DNA from: CBDEGU01 sp965238045
GTDB taxonomy: Bacteria > Acidobacteriota > Terriglobia > Bryobacterales > UBA6623
Direction of reading: 5' to 3'
DNA length: 64,000 nt
Assembly: GCA_965238045.1 (NCBI GenBank)
Contig: CBDEGU010000012.1
Coordinates: 992,001 to 1,056,000 of the forward strand
This document shows, one piece after another, positions 35,894 to 44,896 of this stretch (position 1 is its first letter; the number at the start of each line of letters is the position of its first letter). The notes below the pieces were generated by a model. The model was not told the origin of the DNA. It did no database searches and was given only the letters and a program-made list of their open reading frames with translations. A program made the position numbers and the translations under genes.

Positions 35894-37035
35894 CGGGCGA
35901 CAAGCTCCTTCCTCACCCTGGCGTGGAGAGGATCGGAGGCGACTTCCGCATACACGTCCAGGGTCTGCCGGGCGGTTTCCCGCCAGTCAAAGAACGCGGC
36001 GCGCTGGAGACTCTTCTTTTCCATGCGCTCGCGCAGTTCCTTATCGAGGAGAATGTCGGCGATCGCCCGCATCTGTTCGCCCACCGAGTTGGGGTCGAAC
36101 AACAAGGCGGCCCCATCCACGACTTCTGGCAGGGCGGTCGCGTCGGAGCAGACCACCGACCGTCCGCAAGCCATGGCTTCCACGGTCGGCAGACCAAACC
36201 CTTCGTAGAATGACGGGAAGACGAAAACGTCGCAGGCGTTGTACAAAGACGGCAGAATCTCGTCATCGACGAAGTCGGTCGTCACGATGCGTTCTTCGAG
36301 TCCCGACCGCCGGATTTCGTCAAGACCCCTCTTGGCGAACCAGGTACGCTTGCCGGCGAGCACCAGTTTGTGCGGCAGTGACGGGTGGGCGGCGAGCAAT
36401 TCGCGGAACGCACGGACCAGGCCGATCTGATTCTTGCGCGGATGCCAGTCGCCGACACTAAGAACAAAGGGTTCGACGACGCCCAGGTGTTGGGCGACGC
36501 GGCGCCTGGCAAGGTCGCGGCTGATGGGATGGAAGCAGTCTTCGGCGGCTTCGGGAGTCACCCGAATGCATTCAGGATCGATGCCGAACACGCGGGAGAT
36601 GCGGTTCCGTGAGAATTCGCTGACCGTAATGATCTTCGCGGCTCGCTGCAAGGTGTGCCGGGTCGAGATGCGCAACTGTAGCGCGCGGGCGGCCGTGAAA
36701 TACTCGGGATGTTCCAGATAGCTCACGTCGTGGATCGTCACCACGATCGGCACCGGGCATGACAAGGGAGCGGTATATTGCACGTGGAGCAGGTCCGGCA
36801 GATCCTCTCGAAGCCGCGCGTTCAGGTCCCGGCCCAGCCGCAGAAAGGGGTTTTTCGACACCAGCCTCTGAAGAAAACTCTCGGGAATCCAGCGAGAGGC
36901 GAGCGGAGTGGAGACGTACGCGATCACATCAACCGACGGCTCGATCAGCGCATACCGGCTGAGCAGGTTGCGGACATACACTTCATTTCCGGTCAGCCTC
37001 TGGCCGATCGCGTGGGCGTCAACAGCGATTCGCAT
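35890..37035 (-). CDS. GT4-family glycosyltransferase
   Basis: This 381-aa GT-B enzyme starts MRIAVDAHAIGQRLTGNEVY. Features are PIVVTIHDVSYLEHPEYF, the phosphate-binding LSVGDWHPRKNQIGLVRAF, and the nucleotide-sugar motif FVFPSFYEGFGLPTVEAM with the E-x7-E arrangement (E in YEGFG and VEAMACG). It transfers a sugar from a nucleotide donor (usually mannose or glucose) to a glycan. It overlaps the DUF3108 gene by 4 bases and is 25 bases downstream of the next GT gene. No membrane segments are seen, so it is cytosolic or peripheral. Confidence 0.93.
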   Translation of the reverse strand: MRIAVDAHAIGQRLTGNEVYVRNLLSRYALIEPSVDVIAYVSTPLASRWIPESFLQRLVSKNPFLRLGRDLNARLREDLPDLLHVQYTAPLSCPVPIVVTIHDVSYLEHPEYFTAARALQLRISTRHTLQRAAKIITVSEFSRNRISRVFGIDPECIRVTPEAAEDCFHPISRDLARRRVAQHLGVVEPFVLSVGDWHPRKNQIGLVRAFRELLAAHPSLPHKLVLAGKRTWFAKRGLDEIRRSGLEERIVTTDFVDDEILPSLYNACDVFVFPSFYEGFGLPTVEAMACGRSVVCSDATALPEVVDGAALLFDPNSVGEQMRAIADILLDKELRERMEKKSLQRAAFFDWRETARQTLDVYAEVASDPLHARVRKELVAR

Positions 37036-37060
37036 TCCGTCGTTCCTCGTATTGTCGCAT

Positions 37061-38368
37061 CTAGATGGTTTTCGCGAAAGGCCGGACCGAAAATGGTGTT
37101 CCCATCAACTCTGAAAGCTCTTTCCAGGCAGCGCTCCAGCAACCGGACTGCTCATAGGTGCGCCTGCCTGCCTCGCCCAGCCGCCTGCGCTGCCGCTCAT
37201 CCGAGAGCAGATCAAGAATTACTTTTACAGTTGTTGCCGGATCGTCGACAATCCGTATATTTTCTCCGTCAACAGCGGGCAGGCCCTCCGCGCCGATCCT
37301 TGTAGAAACCACGGCCCTGCCCGCCGCCCAGGCTTCCAAGATTTTGATGCGTGTGCCGCTGCCCGCCAGCAGGGGAACGACGACGACTTTGGCGCGGGCG
37401 AGTTCCTCCAGCGCGTTATCGACCCGGCCGGTACACTCGATACGGTCGCCGGACGACACGAATTTACGAACACTCCTTTCATTTTTTCCGATCAGCCTCC
37501 AGCGAAGACCAGGGTCCGCCCGCCGAAGCAAAGGCCATATCTTCCGGGAAAAGTGCCGCACGGCTGTGACGTTGGGATGATACTCGAAGTTCCCGGAAAA
37601 CGCAATCACATGTTCCTCGGGCGGCGAGGGCTGGACCATACTGGGCAAGGCATTGGGAAACACCCGCACGTTCGCCTCTGGCGCCCGATTTCTTACGATG
37701 CGGGCATCGTCGCCGGAAGGGACAAGAATCAGATCAAAACCGCCCAGGAGTCGCTCTTCCGCGCGCCGCGCGCTTTGAGCAAAGAGCCGGTGCGCCATGC
37801 TCTGGGGCCACGGTTCGCTCAAAGCGCAGCGCTCGTGGAGAATCGACTCGACATTGTGAAGATCGAGGATGACTTGACCAGATAACGGCCGTAGTAGCGA
37901 TAAATACGGCGCGCACCAGAAGTGCTCCACGACACTGATGGCGTATCTTTCTCCTCCAATCGCGCTCTCAACCAGGCTTCGGCAAGCCGCCGAGCAAAAT
38001 CGGTCGGTCAACGGCAGGGCGCCTGATAGCAGCCTGCGGGTGTTTCGCAAACATCTTGAAGCCAAATCCCGGCGATGGCGCGGCAAAAGGATCTTCGAGG
38101 TGCGCGCGGTCCGGTTCTTGCCACTACCCGATATTTCAGGACCCGATGTTTCACCGCGGCGGGCGCCATCTTCAAAGGTCAGCAGATGAACTCCCGATCT
38201 CGCGGCAAAGAATTCCAGCAAGCTCGCCGAGCGCATCTGTCCGCCTCCCTCGATCGGGTAGGGGTTCTCGGGCGAGAGAAACAAGACCCGTTCAGAATCG
38301 GCGGATGGCTTCAACATAGATGGAGCGGGTCCGGCGAGCCGTGGCTCGCCAGCTGAACCGTGAAGCAC
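37061..38368 (-). CDS. GT4-like glycosyltransferase
   Basis: This protein is up to 435 aa. The homology starts at RVLFLSPENPYPIEGGGQMR. Domains follow the GT-B plan: VILDLHNVES, ILVPSGDDARIVRNR, IAFSGNFEYHPNVTAVRHF, VVVPLLAGSGTRIKILEAWA and RAVVSTRIGAEGL. This set resembles the sugar transferases with 'PxxGGxxxR' N-termini (TIGR03087-like). Two starts are possible: GTG 38368 with an AAGG, or ATG 38317 closer to the conserved domain. Both overlap the end of the upstream GT gene (38292), by 77 or 26 bases. It probably adds one sugar of the repeat unit. The donor is unknown. Confidence 0.9.
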   Translation of the reverse strand: MLHGSAGEPRLAGPAPSMLKPSADSERVLFLSPENPYPIEGGGQMRSASLLEFFAARSGVHLLTFEDGARRGETSGPEISGSGKNRTARTSKILLPRHRRDLASRCLRNTRRLLSGALPLTDRFCSAACRSLVESAIGGERYAISVVEHFWCAPYLSLLRPLSGQVILDLHNVESILHERCALSEPWPQSMAHRLFAQSARRAEERLLGGFDLILVPSGDDARIVRNRAPEANVRVFPNALPSMVQPSPPEEHVIAFSGNFEYHPNVTAVRHFSRKIWPLLRRADPGLRWRLIGKNERSVRKFVSSGDRIECTGRVDNALEELARAKVVVVPLLAGSGTRIKILEAWAAGRAVVSTRIGAEGLPAVDGENIRIVDDPATTVKVILDLLSDERQRRRLGEAGRRTYEQSGCWSAAWKELSELMGTPFSVRPFAKTI

Positions 38369-39485
38369 GGCGCTTACCTTGCTCGCGAAGACGGTTTCTT
38401 AGTATTTCGCTGTCGAGAACCTGGCCGATCACCCGTTCCAGCGCCCGCGTGCAGGTCGCGTCGGCGTGCATCGCCGCCGAGGCGGAAACTTCGACCAGCG
38501 CCGGATCGCGAGAGGTGATCACGGCAGCGCCGGCCTGCATCGCCTCGACCACGGGCAGCCCGAAGCCCTCGTAAAGGCTAGGATAGACGAACACCGCCGT
38601 TCTATTCAACAAGTCACGAATCTCGATGTCGGCTAGCCGTCCCAGCACGTGCAAGCCCGGCTCTTGGCGATACGGAGCGTCATCGGCGCCAGCCGCGCCG
38701 GCCAAAACCAAACCCAGTGAGGGGCGGGACCGCTTCACAATCCGCCAGGCCTCGATCAGACGGGCGATGTTCTTGCGCGGCTCTCTCGTGCCCACAGAGA
38801 GAAGATAGGGTTTTGGAATTTGCGGTCTGCCGCCGCTTTTTCTCTTCGTGTCCCCGGTGTCTCCGGTTTCCTCGGTGCCCCAGGTTTCCTTCGTGCTCCA
38901 GATTTCCTTGGTGCCCCCGGTTGCCTTGACGCCAAAGTCCGGCGCGGTTTGGGAAACAGCACTGAACGATGAGGCGGCGGCAAGCGGCACGGCCCGAATG
39001 CGGGCAGGGTTGACGCCGAACGTGCGGCTCAGTTCCCGGCGGATGGCCTCGGTCGGCGTCAGAATCATCGTGGCCATCCGCAATAAATAGGGTGTCCGGG
39101 AGCGGACCCGGCCGGCCTCCCGGGCGCGAGCGGGTCCTCGCTTCCAGGGGGAGAGATCATGAACCATCATCACCGAGGGCCGCAACGGCAGATAGGGAAT
39201 CGAAAAGTCGGTACCGTGGAAAATCTCTATGCCGCGGCGTTGCGACTCCCAGGCAAGACCGCTCGACCACCACATTCCTCTAAACCCCCGCCAGGAAGGA
39301 GCCGCGGTGACGATGTTGGAAAAATTGCGAAACTCGGCGGGCCGCTCCCACGAGGTCTGATCCGAAAGCAGATGGAACTCGTCGTTGGGGAATTCGGCCG
39401 CCAGAGCGCGCGTGAGTTCGACGACGTATCGCCGCGTCCCGCCCGAGGGAACGGTCAATGGCGTGGCGTCGAGGGCGATCCGCAA
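38292..39485 (-). CDS. GT4-family glycosyltransferase with a minisatellite insertion
   Basis: This 397-aa enzyme begins MRIALDATPLTVPSGGTRRY. It has IEIFHGTDFSIPYLPLRPSV, LSVGTREPRKNIARLIEAW, and FVYPSLYEGFGLPVVEAMQA with the GT4 E-x7-E motif. Between the two Rossmann domains (about residues 187-217) there is an unusual low-complexity insert based on T-K-E-T-W-G-T (see the repeat feature). The enzyme should keep its fold because the insert sits in the interdomain region. It lies between the nucleotidyltransferase and the next GT gene. Confidence 0.9.
   Translation of the reverse strand: MRIALDATPLTVPSGGTRRYVVELTRALAAEFPNDEFHLLSDQTSWERPAEFRNFSNIVTAAPSWRGFRGMWWSSGLAWESQRRGIEIFHGTDFSIPYLPLRPSVMMVHDLSPWKRGPARAREAGRVRSRTPYLLRMATMILTPTEAIRRELSRTFGVNPARIRAVPLAAASSFSAVSQTAPDFGVKATGGTKEIWSTKETWGTEETGDTGDTKRKSGGRPQIPKPYLLSVGTREPRKNIARLIEAWRIVKRSRPSLGLVLAGAAGADDAPYRQEPGLHVLGRLADIEIRDLLNRTAVFVYPSLYEGFGLPVVEAMQAGAAVITSRDPALVEVSASAAMHADATCTRALERVIGQVLDSEILRNRLREQGKRRASRFSWRATARRTRSIYVEAIRRF
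38847..38928 (-). repeat. 18-bp coding minisatellite inside a GT4 gene
   Basis: Four imperfect 18-base units run from 38855 to 38926, for example CGGTGCCCCAGGTTTCCT on the plus strand. On the coding strand they translate to hexapeptides of the type T-K-E-T-W-x or T-E-E-T-x. Unit identity is about 70-90%. The unit length keeps the frame, so expansion or contraction changes the linker length without killing the enzyme. Confidence 0.8.
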
Positions 39486-39515
39486 GGCAGGCTACTCACT
39501 CTTGCGCCGGGGCGG

Positions 39516-40250
39516 CTAGAACTGGGAAAGATTCGCGCCCGTGTCGGCGACCAGGTTGCAGGCGTGCAGCAGAGAATCGACCGTTCCGGCGTCTGTCCAC
39601 CATCCTTTCAGTTCGGCGAAACTCATGGTGCCTTCCTGAATAAAAAGATTGTTGACGTCAGTGATTTCCAGTTCGCCACGGAGAGAAGGCTTGAGCGTGC
39701 GAATCTTATCGAACACAGTCTGGTCGTAGAGATAGATCCCGGTAACAGCATAGTTGGATTTCGGCTGAGCAGGCTTTTCCTCAATGCCAAGAATCCGGTC
39801 TCCGTCGATCTCAGCGACGCCGAACCGCTGCGCGTCCCGCACCTCTTTCAATAGTACCTTTGCGCCCGAGGCTTGCCGGCGGAAATCCTCCACGGCCGCG
39901 GCGATATTGCCCTGGATGATGTTGTCTCCCAGGATGACGCAGGTCGGCTGGCGCTCGGCGAAGTGTTCCGCCAGGTCCAGCGCTTCGGCGATGCCTCCCT
40001 CGCCTTCCTGATACGCATAGTTGATGTGCTTCAGCCCGAATTCCTTCCCATTCCCCAGCAGACGCAGGAAGTCGCCCGCGTTCCTGCCGCCCGTAACAAT
40101 GAGAATGTCGGTGATCCCGGCATTGACCAGCGTCTCGATCGGGTAGTAGATCATCGGCTTGTCATAGATCGGCAGCAGGTGCTTGTTGGTGATGCGCGTC
40201 AAAGCACCCAAGCGCGTGCCCAATCCGCCGGCCAGAACGATACCCTTCAT
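39516..40250 (-). CDS. Sugar-1-phosphate nucleotidyltransferase (RmlA-like)
   Basis: This 244-aa enzyme starts at ATG 40250 after AAGGAG. It has the nucleotidyltransferase signature MKGIVLAGGLGTRLGALTRI, NKHLLPIYDKPMIYYPIETL, CVILGDNII, and the C-terminal ELEITDVNNLFIQEG and GWWTDAGTVDSLLHA. These match glucose-1-phosphate thymidylyltransferases, which make dTDP-glucose. The protein is about 45 residues shorter than classical RmlA, as in several archaeal and SpsI/RfbA-like forms. It probably supplies an activated sugar to the glycosyltransferases downstream. The nucleotide base is not proven. Confidence 0.92.
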   Translation of the reverse strand: MKGIVLAGGLGTRLGALTRITNKHLLPIYDKPMIYYPIETLVNAGITDILIVTGGRNAGDFLRLLGNGKEFGLKHINYAYQEGEGGIAEALDLAEHFAERQPTCVILGDNIIQGNIAAAVEDFRRQASGAKVLLKEVRDAQRFGVAEIDGDRILGIEEKPAQPKSNYAVTGIYLYDQTVFDKIRTLKPSLRGELEITDVNNLFIQEGTMSFAELKGWWTDAGTVDSLLHACNLVADTGANLSQF

Positions 40251-40360
40251 ACGGAACTCCTTGGCAGTTCGCGGAACTTCACGCGACCCGCTTCGCTCGG
40301 GGCGTAAGCGGGCAGCCTCCATTCTCTGTGGCTCATGCTGACCCGGCCGCTCATGCTGTT

Positions 40361-41590
40361 CTACTCATACCTCAAGACCTCGACCGGCACCAGGCGGGCC
40401 GCGGAACCCGACGGGTAGATCGTCGTCAGATAGCTCGTCAGCATGGCGGCCGCGGCGACGATCACGGCATCGACAGGCCGCGGAGCGAATGGCACATAGG
40501 CGAGGCCGTACACCTCTTGATCGAGGGCGATGAGCTTGTAGCTTTCGCAGACCCATGCAAGACCATGGCCCAGAATCAGTCCAGCCACTGTGCCGGCCAA
40601 GCCGATCAGCAGGCCCTGCCAGACGAAGATCCTCCGAATCTGCCGGGTTCCCGCCCCCATGGATTTCAGAATCGCGATGTCCTTGTTCTTTTCCATCACG
40701 ATCATGACCAGAGACGTAAGAATGTTGAGCGCGGCCACGAGCATGATCAACCCGATGGTAACGGTCGTGACGAGTTTCTCGACCTGCAGGGCCTGCATCA
40801 AGGGCTCGTTGCGCTCCTCCCAGGTCGTGGCGGCGAACTGCTTGCCGGCAAGCGTTTCGAGTTCCCGGCGGACCTCGCTGGTGCGGCTGACATCGTCGAG
40901 CTTGAACTCGACCGCGTTGATCACATCGCCGACATTCAATGCCTGCTGGGTCGCCTCCAGGGACGCAAACGCCCAGCGGCTGTCGTACTCCCAATAGCCG
41001 GACCGGGCGATGCCGGCGACGCGAAACCTTTTTCTCACCGGGATGAACCCGTAGGGAGTAGGCTCGCCCAGAGGGTTGATGACCGTGATGAGCGCATCGA
41101 GCCGGGCGCCGACATAGTCCGCGAGAGATTCACCCAGGATGATGCCCGGGAAATCGCCGGGACGGCGCAGGTCCTCGAGCGAGCCTTCGCGAAGATTCGA
41201 GAGTAGGCCGGCGACATCGGTCTCCCGGCCGGGATCGATGCCCTTGAGGATCGCGCCGCGGCTGCGGGCGCTGCTGAGCATCACCTCGCCGTAGAGAGCT
41301 GGAGCGACCGCGGCCACATGGTCCACGCCCTCGAATTGTTCGAGGAACGTTCGCCAGTTCTCGATCCCGAAGCCGCGCTCCTTTTGCAGCAGGCTCACAT
41401 GCGACATGGCGCCGGAGAGATAGCGCTGCAAACTGAGCTGCACGCCGTTGTTGATGGCCATCGCGACCACCAAGGCGGCGGCGCCCACCGCGACGCCGCA
41501 GACCGAGAGGATGGTTACCAGGGAGATGAATTTCTCTTTGCGCTTGGCGCGAAGGTATCGCCCGGCAACAAAGAGTTCAAAGGTCATCAC
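40361..41590 (-). CDS. LolC/LolE-type lipoprotein-releasing ABC permease
   Basis: This 409-aa protein has four membrane helices in the LolCE/FtsX pattern: one near 24-46 and three near 280-300, 320-345 and 370-390. The periplasmic domain spans about 48-275. Signatures are FELFVAGRYLRAKRKEKFIS at the N-terminus and KNKDIAILKSMGAGTRQIRR in the cytoplasmic loop. Partnered with LolD, such permeases extract outer-membrane lipoproteins. The lolD ATPase gene is not adjacent; the only related ATPase here is at 14414. It follows lysS by 18 bases and is probably cotranscribed with it. Confidence 0.92.
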   Translation of the reverse strand: MMTFELFVAGRYLRAKRKEKFISLVTILSVCGVAVGAAALVVAMAINNGVQLSLQRYLSGAMSHVSLLQKERGFGIENWRTFLEQFEGVDHVAAVAPALYGEVMLSSARSRGAILKGIDPGRETDVAGLLSNLREGSLEDLRRPGDFPGIILGESLADYVGARLDALITVINPLGEPTPYGFIPVRKRFRVAGIARSGYWEYDSRWAFASLEATQQALNVGDVINAVEFKLDDVSRTSEVRRELETLAGKQFAATTWEERNEPLMQALQVEKLVTTVTIGLIMLVAALNILTSLVMIVMEKNKDIAILKSMGAGTRQIRRIFVWQGLLIGLAGTVAGLILGHGLAWVCESYKLIALDQEVYGLAYVPFAPRPVDAVIVAAAAMLTSYLTTIYPSGSAARLVPVEVLRYE

Positions 41591-41608
41591 TTATCCCAAG
41601 CGCGGCGG

Positions 41609-43162
41609 TCAGCCGTCGAGCGCCTTCAGCCGGGCCGCCAGACCGATCTCGCCCTCGGGACGCAGCAGCGGGAAGAGAATCACATCGCGGATGGAGCGCG
41701 AATCGGTCAGCACCATCGTCAGACGATCGATCCCAAAGCCCTGCCCGGCGGTCGGAGGCATCCCGTAGCACAACGCGCGGATATAGTCCTCGTCCATGGC
41801 GTGGGCTTCCATGTCGCCCTGCTGTCTCCGCCGCGACTGATCTTCAAAGCGGCGGCGCTGCTCTTGCGGATCGTTCAACTCCGAGTAAGCGTTGGCAATC
41901 TCCATGCCGGCGACGAAAATCTCGAAGCGCTCGACCCATGCCGGATCCTCGGGCTTCCTCTTGGACAGCGGAGAGGCTTCGACCGGATAGTCGTACACAA
42001 GCGTCGGCTGAATGAGGCGGGCTTCACAGGCATGTTCAAACAGGGCCAGCAGCCGCGCCCCGGCCGAGGCGTCCTCGGCGACCTTGAGCGGAGACTCGAT
42101 GGTCTGGTTGTAGGCGGCGGTAAGCTCGGCGAGCCGTCCGGCATCTTCGACGTCCTCCGCCGTGGGCCGCAAATCCTGGTGGGGCCAAAATTCGACAACC
42201 GCCTCTTTCATCGAAAGGCAGCGCAACTGTCCGAAGTCAATCTTCTGGCCATCGAACTCAACTTCGGGATTACCGTCGTTGACCGCGCAAGCGGCTTCCC
42301 GCAGCAACTCGCCGCTCAGCTTCATGAGATCTTCGTAGTCGCTGTAAGCCTGGTAGAACTCAAGCATCGTGAACTCGGGATTGTGTTGCTTCGAGATGCC
42401 TTCGTTGCGGAAGTTGCGATTGATCTCGAACACCCGGTCCAGACCGCCGACAACCAGACGCTTGAGGTAGAGTTCAGGCGCGATGCGAAGGTAGAGGTCA
42501 GTATCCAGCGTATTGTGATGAGTCTGGAAGGGCCTCGCCAGAGCCCCCCCGAAAAGCGGCTGCATCATCGGCGTTTCGACCTCGACGTAACCTCGTGTGG
42601 ATAGCGAGTTGCGCAAGGCGGCAATAACTGTTTCTCGTTTGAGAAAGACCTCTCGCACGCCGGGATTGGCGATCAAATCAAGATAGCGCTGGCGATAGCG
42701 AATTTCAACGTCCTGCAGCCCGTGCCATTTTTCCGGCATCGGCAGAATCGCTTTGGCGAGAAACTCCAGCTTTTCGGCGCGAACGGTCAGCTCACCCGTG
42801 CGCGTGCGGAAGACCCGTCCCGAAGCGCCAATGATGTCGCCGGCGTCGAGCTTCTTGTAGAGTTCGAAGGCATTGTCCCCAACCTCATCCTTACGGACAT
42901 AGAGTTGCAGCTTCTCGCCCTGCTGCTGGATATGGCAGAAGCCCGCCTTACCCTGACGCCGGATCGTCAGCAGCCGGCCGCAGACACGCACGAGCGACTT
43001 TTTTTCTTCTAGCTCGTCTCCGTCGAGAGAGCCGTATTCTCGATGAATTTCCGCCGCTGTGTGCGTATAGGCAAATTTGCGGGGATAGGCGGCAAATCCA
43101 AGGGCCTCGATCTCATGAATCTTGTTGTAGCGCTGCTCAAATAACTGATCTTCCAGAGACAA
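41609..43162 (-). CDS. lysS: Lysyl-tRNA synthetase, class II
   Basis: This 517-aa enzyme is full length. It has an N-terminal OB-fold anticodon-binding domain (about 45-160) and a class II catalytic core. Motif 1 is around EVETPMMQPLFGGALARPF, motif 2 around FEINRNFRNEGISKQHNPEF, and motif 3 around GFGIDRLTMVLTDSRSIRDV. It charges tRNA-Lys with lysine using ATP. Translation most likely starts at TTG 43162, with GGGAG eight bases upstream; there is no in-frame ATG near. The LolC/E-type permease gene follows at 18 bases. Confidence 0.97.
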   Translation of the reverse strand: MSLEDQLFEQRYNKIHEIEALGFAAYPRKFAYTHTAAEIHREYGSLDGDELEEKKSLVRVCGRLLTIRRQGKAGFCHIQQQGEKLQLYVRKDEVGDNAFELYKKLDAGDIIGASGRVFRTRTGELTVRAEKLEFLAKAILPMPEKWHGLQDVEIRYRQRYLDLIANPGVREVFLKRETVIAALRNSLSTRGYVEVETPMMQPLFGGALARPFQTHHNTLDTDLYLRIAPELYLKRLVVGGLDRVFEINRNFRNEGISKQHNPEFTMLEFYQAYSDYEDLMKLSGELLREAACAVNDGNPEVEFDGQKIDFGQLRCLSMKEAVVEFWPHQDLRPTAEDVEDAGRLAELTAAYNQTIESPLKVAEDASAGARLLALFEHACEARLIQPTLVYDYPVEASPLSKRKPEDPAWVERFEIFVAGMEIANAYSELNDPQEQRRRFEDQSRRRQQGDMEAHAMDEDYIRALCYGMPPTAGQGFGIDRLTMVLTDSRSIRDVILFPLLRPEGEIGLAARLKALDG

Positions 43163-43279
43163 AGGGGGACTCCCGATCGCGCATGGAGCACGTGAAGGTT
43201 AGTCCTCCATTATAACTGCGGGACTTACAGGGAGATACGACAGAGCCGCCCGGCGCGGGAGCAAGGAGTCGCAAAGGCG

Positions 43280-44194
43280 TCAGGAGGACGACGGGGAAAC
43301 AGCGCCGACCGTTGTTTTGATTCGATCAGCAAGCGCTGTGATCTTTGCGGCGGCTTCTTTAGTATTGTCGATGGGCAGTCCGCTGATGAGTTCCTCGACC
43401 GTGGCCGCGGCGGGCATGGGAAGGACGTTGAAGCCGATCACGTCGGCAATGGCGTTCGCGGCGGTGACGGTGGAGAGCAGTGAGTGATTCTTGATCTCCG
43501 CGGCATGGTGATTTGCGATGGCCTCGACGAACTCACTGGGGAGGTTCCAGCTTTGCGCCAGCCACTCGCCGGCCTGGCAGTGATCGATGTCGAAGAGTTG
43601 GCGCTCACATTCGAGTTCGTCGAAATGGTTCTCCCTCGCCACTTCCAGAAGATTGCCGTATTCGTTGGGATAGCAAGCGAGCAGTGCAAGACGGCCCACA
43701 TCGTGGAGCAGCCCGGCAGTATAGGCGCGGTCGCGGGGCTGGCCCATCATCAAAGCGAGTTCCTCGGCGACAACGGCGCAGGCGACGCTGTGATCCCAGC
43801 AGACGCGCAGGGTCTGATTGTGGAGAAAGCTCTGCGAAAAGCGCCCCAGGGCCACCGTCAGCGCCAGGCGCTTTACCGTATCGGTGCCGAGCACGACGAT
43901 GGCATGAGAAACGTTGTCGATGCGGCGGCTGAGGCCATACAGGACCGAGTTCGAGACGCGAAGAATTTCGGCCGCAAGAGCCGGGTCGATCCGCAGGAGC
44001 TCGGTGACCTTCCTCATCGGCGCTTCGGCGTCATCCAGCAGACTGAGCAGTTGCAAGGCGACGGCGGGAAACGGCGGCAGGGCCTTGAGCGCCCAGGGAC
44101 GACCTTGCGGCGATTTCGCGCCGCTGTCTCGAACCGCGGCTTCGTCTTGGACTCCGCTAGCGGTGTGCGTCTCGGTTTTCTCTTGCGTCGGCAT
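43280..44194 (-). CDS. HDOD-domain signalling protein
   Basis: This 304-aa protein has one HDOD domain (about 34-235). It includes LKALPPFPAVALQLLSLLDD, IDPALAAEILRVSNSVLYGL, VLGTDTVKRLALTVALG, and GLLHDVGRLALLACYP with the HD pair. HDOD proteins usually lack hydrolase activity and act as protein-binding regulators in signalling, motility or c-di-GMP networks. The N-terminal 30 residues are charged and disordered. It stands alone between lysS and a divergent intergenic region, with no sensor or GGDEF domain next to it. The start at 44194 is the only ATG before the domain. Confidence 0.9.
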   Translation of the reverse strand: MPTQEKTETHTASGVQDEAAVRDSGAKSPQGRPWALKALPPFPAVALQLLSLLDDAEAPMRKVTELLRIDPALAAEILRVSNSVLYGLSRRIDNVSHAIVVLGTDTVKRLALTVALGRFSQSFLHNQTLRVCWDHSVACAVVAEELALMMGQPRDRAYTAGLLHDVGRLALLACYPNEYGNLLEVARENHFDELECERQLFDIDHCQAGEWLAQSWNLPSEFVEAIANHHAAEIKNHSLLSTVTAANAIADVIGFNVLPMPAAATVEELISGLPIDNTKEAAAKITALADRIKTTVGAVSPSSS

Positions 44195-44522
44195 GATTCA
44201 CTCACTGTTCATATCGGCCTCCGGCGAGGGAAGCTTTATCACCCCAGTGAGCGCTGGCCAAGCGCTCGTGGCGTCATATCGCGGGGGCGTCCGGCCGGGT
44301 GGAGACCATAAAGCTCGCCGACGCCCCGTCCGATAGACTCGCTGAAAGCCGGGCGCGGCTCCTCGTCGCCGGCGTTGCCGCTCTTGTCTAAAAAGCCCGC
44401 GGAACGGGCCTGCTCGGCCGATCCGCGCTAGGGTCGGCCGGAACCAGCGCGGACCCAGGCGGGCGCCGTGTCTCCCAGCACCGCGCCCCCCGGGCTTCGG
44501 AGAAAGGGCAGGCGCCAGGAGA
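44195..44522. other. Intergenic region
   Basis: About 328 bases lie between the start of the HDOD gene (minus) and a small plus-strand gene. They should carry divergent promoters. No coding sequence is supported and no obvious regulatory motif is seen. Confidence 0.4.
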
Positions 44523-44699
44523 ATGCTTCAAATGGGGAACAAGATTATCGGAAGCGCCATCAATCAATTGCGCCAAGAACTGAAGCAGATCGAGCAGATC
44601 ATCCACCTGCTCGAGACGCTTGCCAGCGGCAAACCCCGTCGCGGCCGGCCTCCCAAGATTGTTGGCGAGCTGCTCAAGAGCATGGACGACAAGGCCTAG
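44523..44699 (+). CDS. Small coiled-coil protein with an AT-hook-like motif
   Basis: This 58-aa protein starts at ATG 44523, immediately after CAGGAGA. It has a glutamine-rich helical segment (IGSAINQLRQELKQIEQIIH) likely to form a coiled coil. A basic motif PRRGRPPK like an AT-hook follows, then a short helix. Similar small proteins with this helix plus GRPPK layout occur in Acidobacteria. It may bind AT-rich DNA, which is inference. A second ATG at 44532 is possible. Confidence 0.65.
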   Translation: MLQMGNKIIGSAINQLRQELKQIEQIIHLLETLASGKPRRGRPPKIVGELLKSMDDKA

Positions 44700-44896
44700 A
44701 AGCGAACCGGGACCAAGGGTTCCGCGGCATCCCGAAAAAAATCCAAGTAGCGGGCGCCCCGGACCGCAACGGTCCCGAGAGCGCGGCGGCGCGATGCCCC
44801 CAGCCGAAAAGTCCCGAAAAGTCATCGTCGCCGAACTTTTCTATCCGCGGCGCGAATCCCAGCTACAACCAGCTATAGCCAGCTACAGTAGGAAGC

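Noticed and set aside
41318..42604. 428-aa plus-strand open frame across lolC/E and lysS
   Set aside because: It is an antisense shadow of two well-identified genes.
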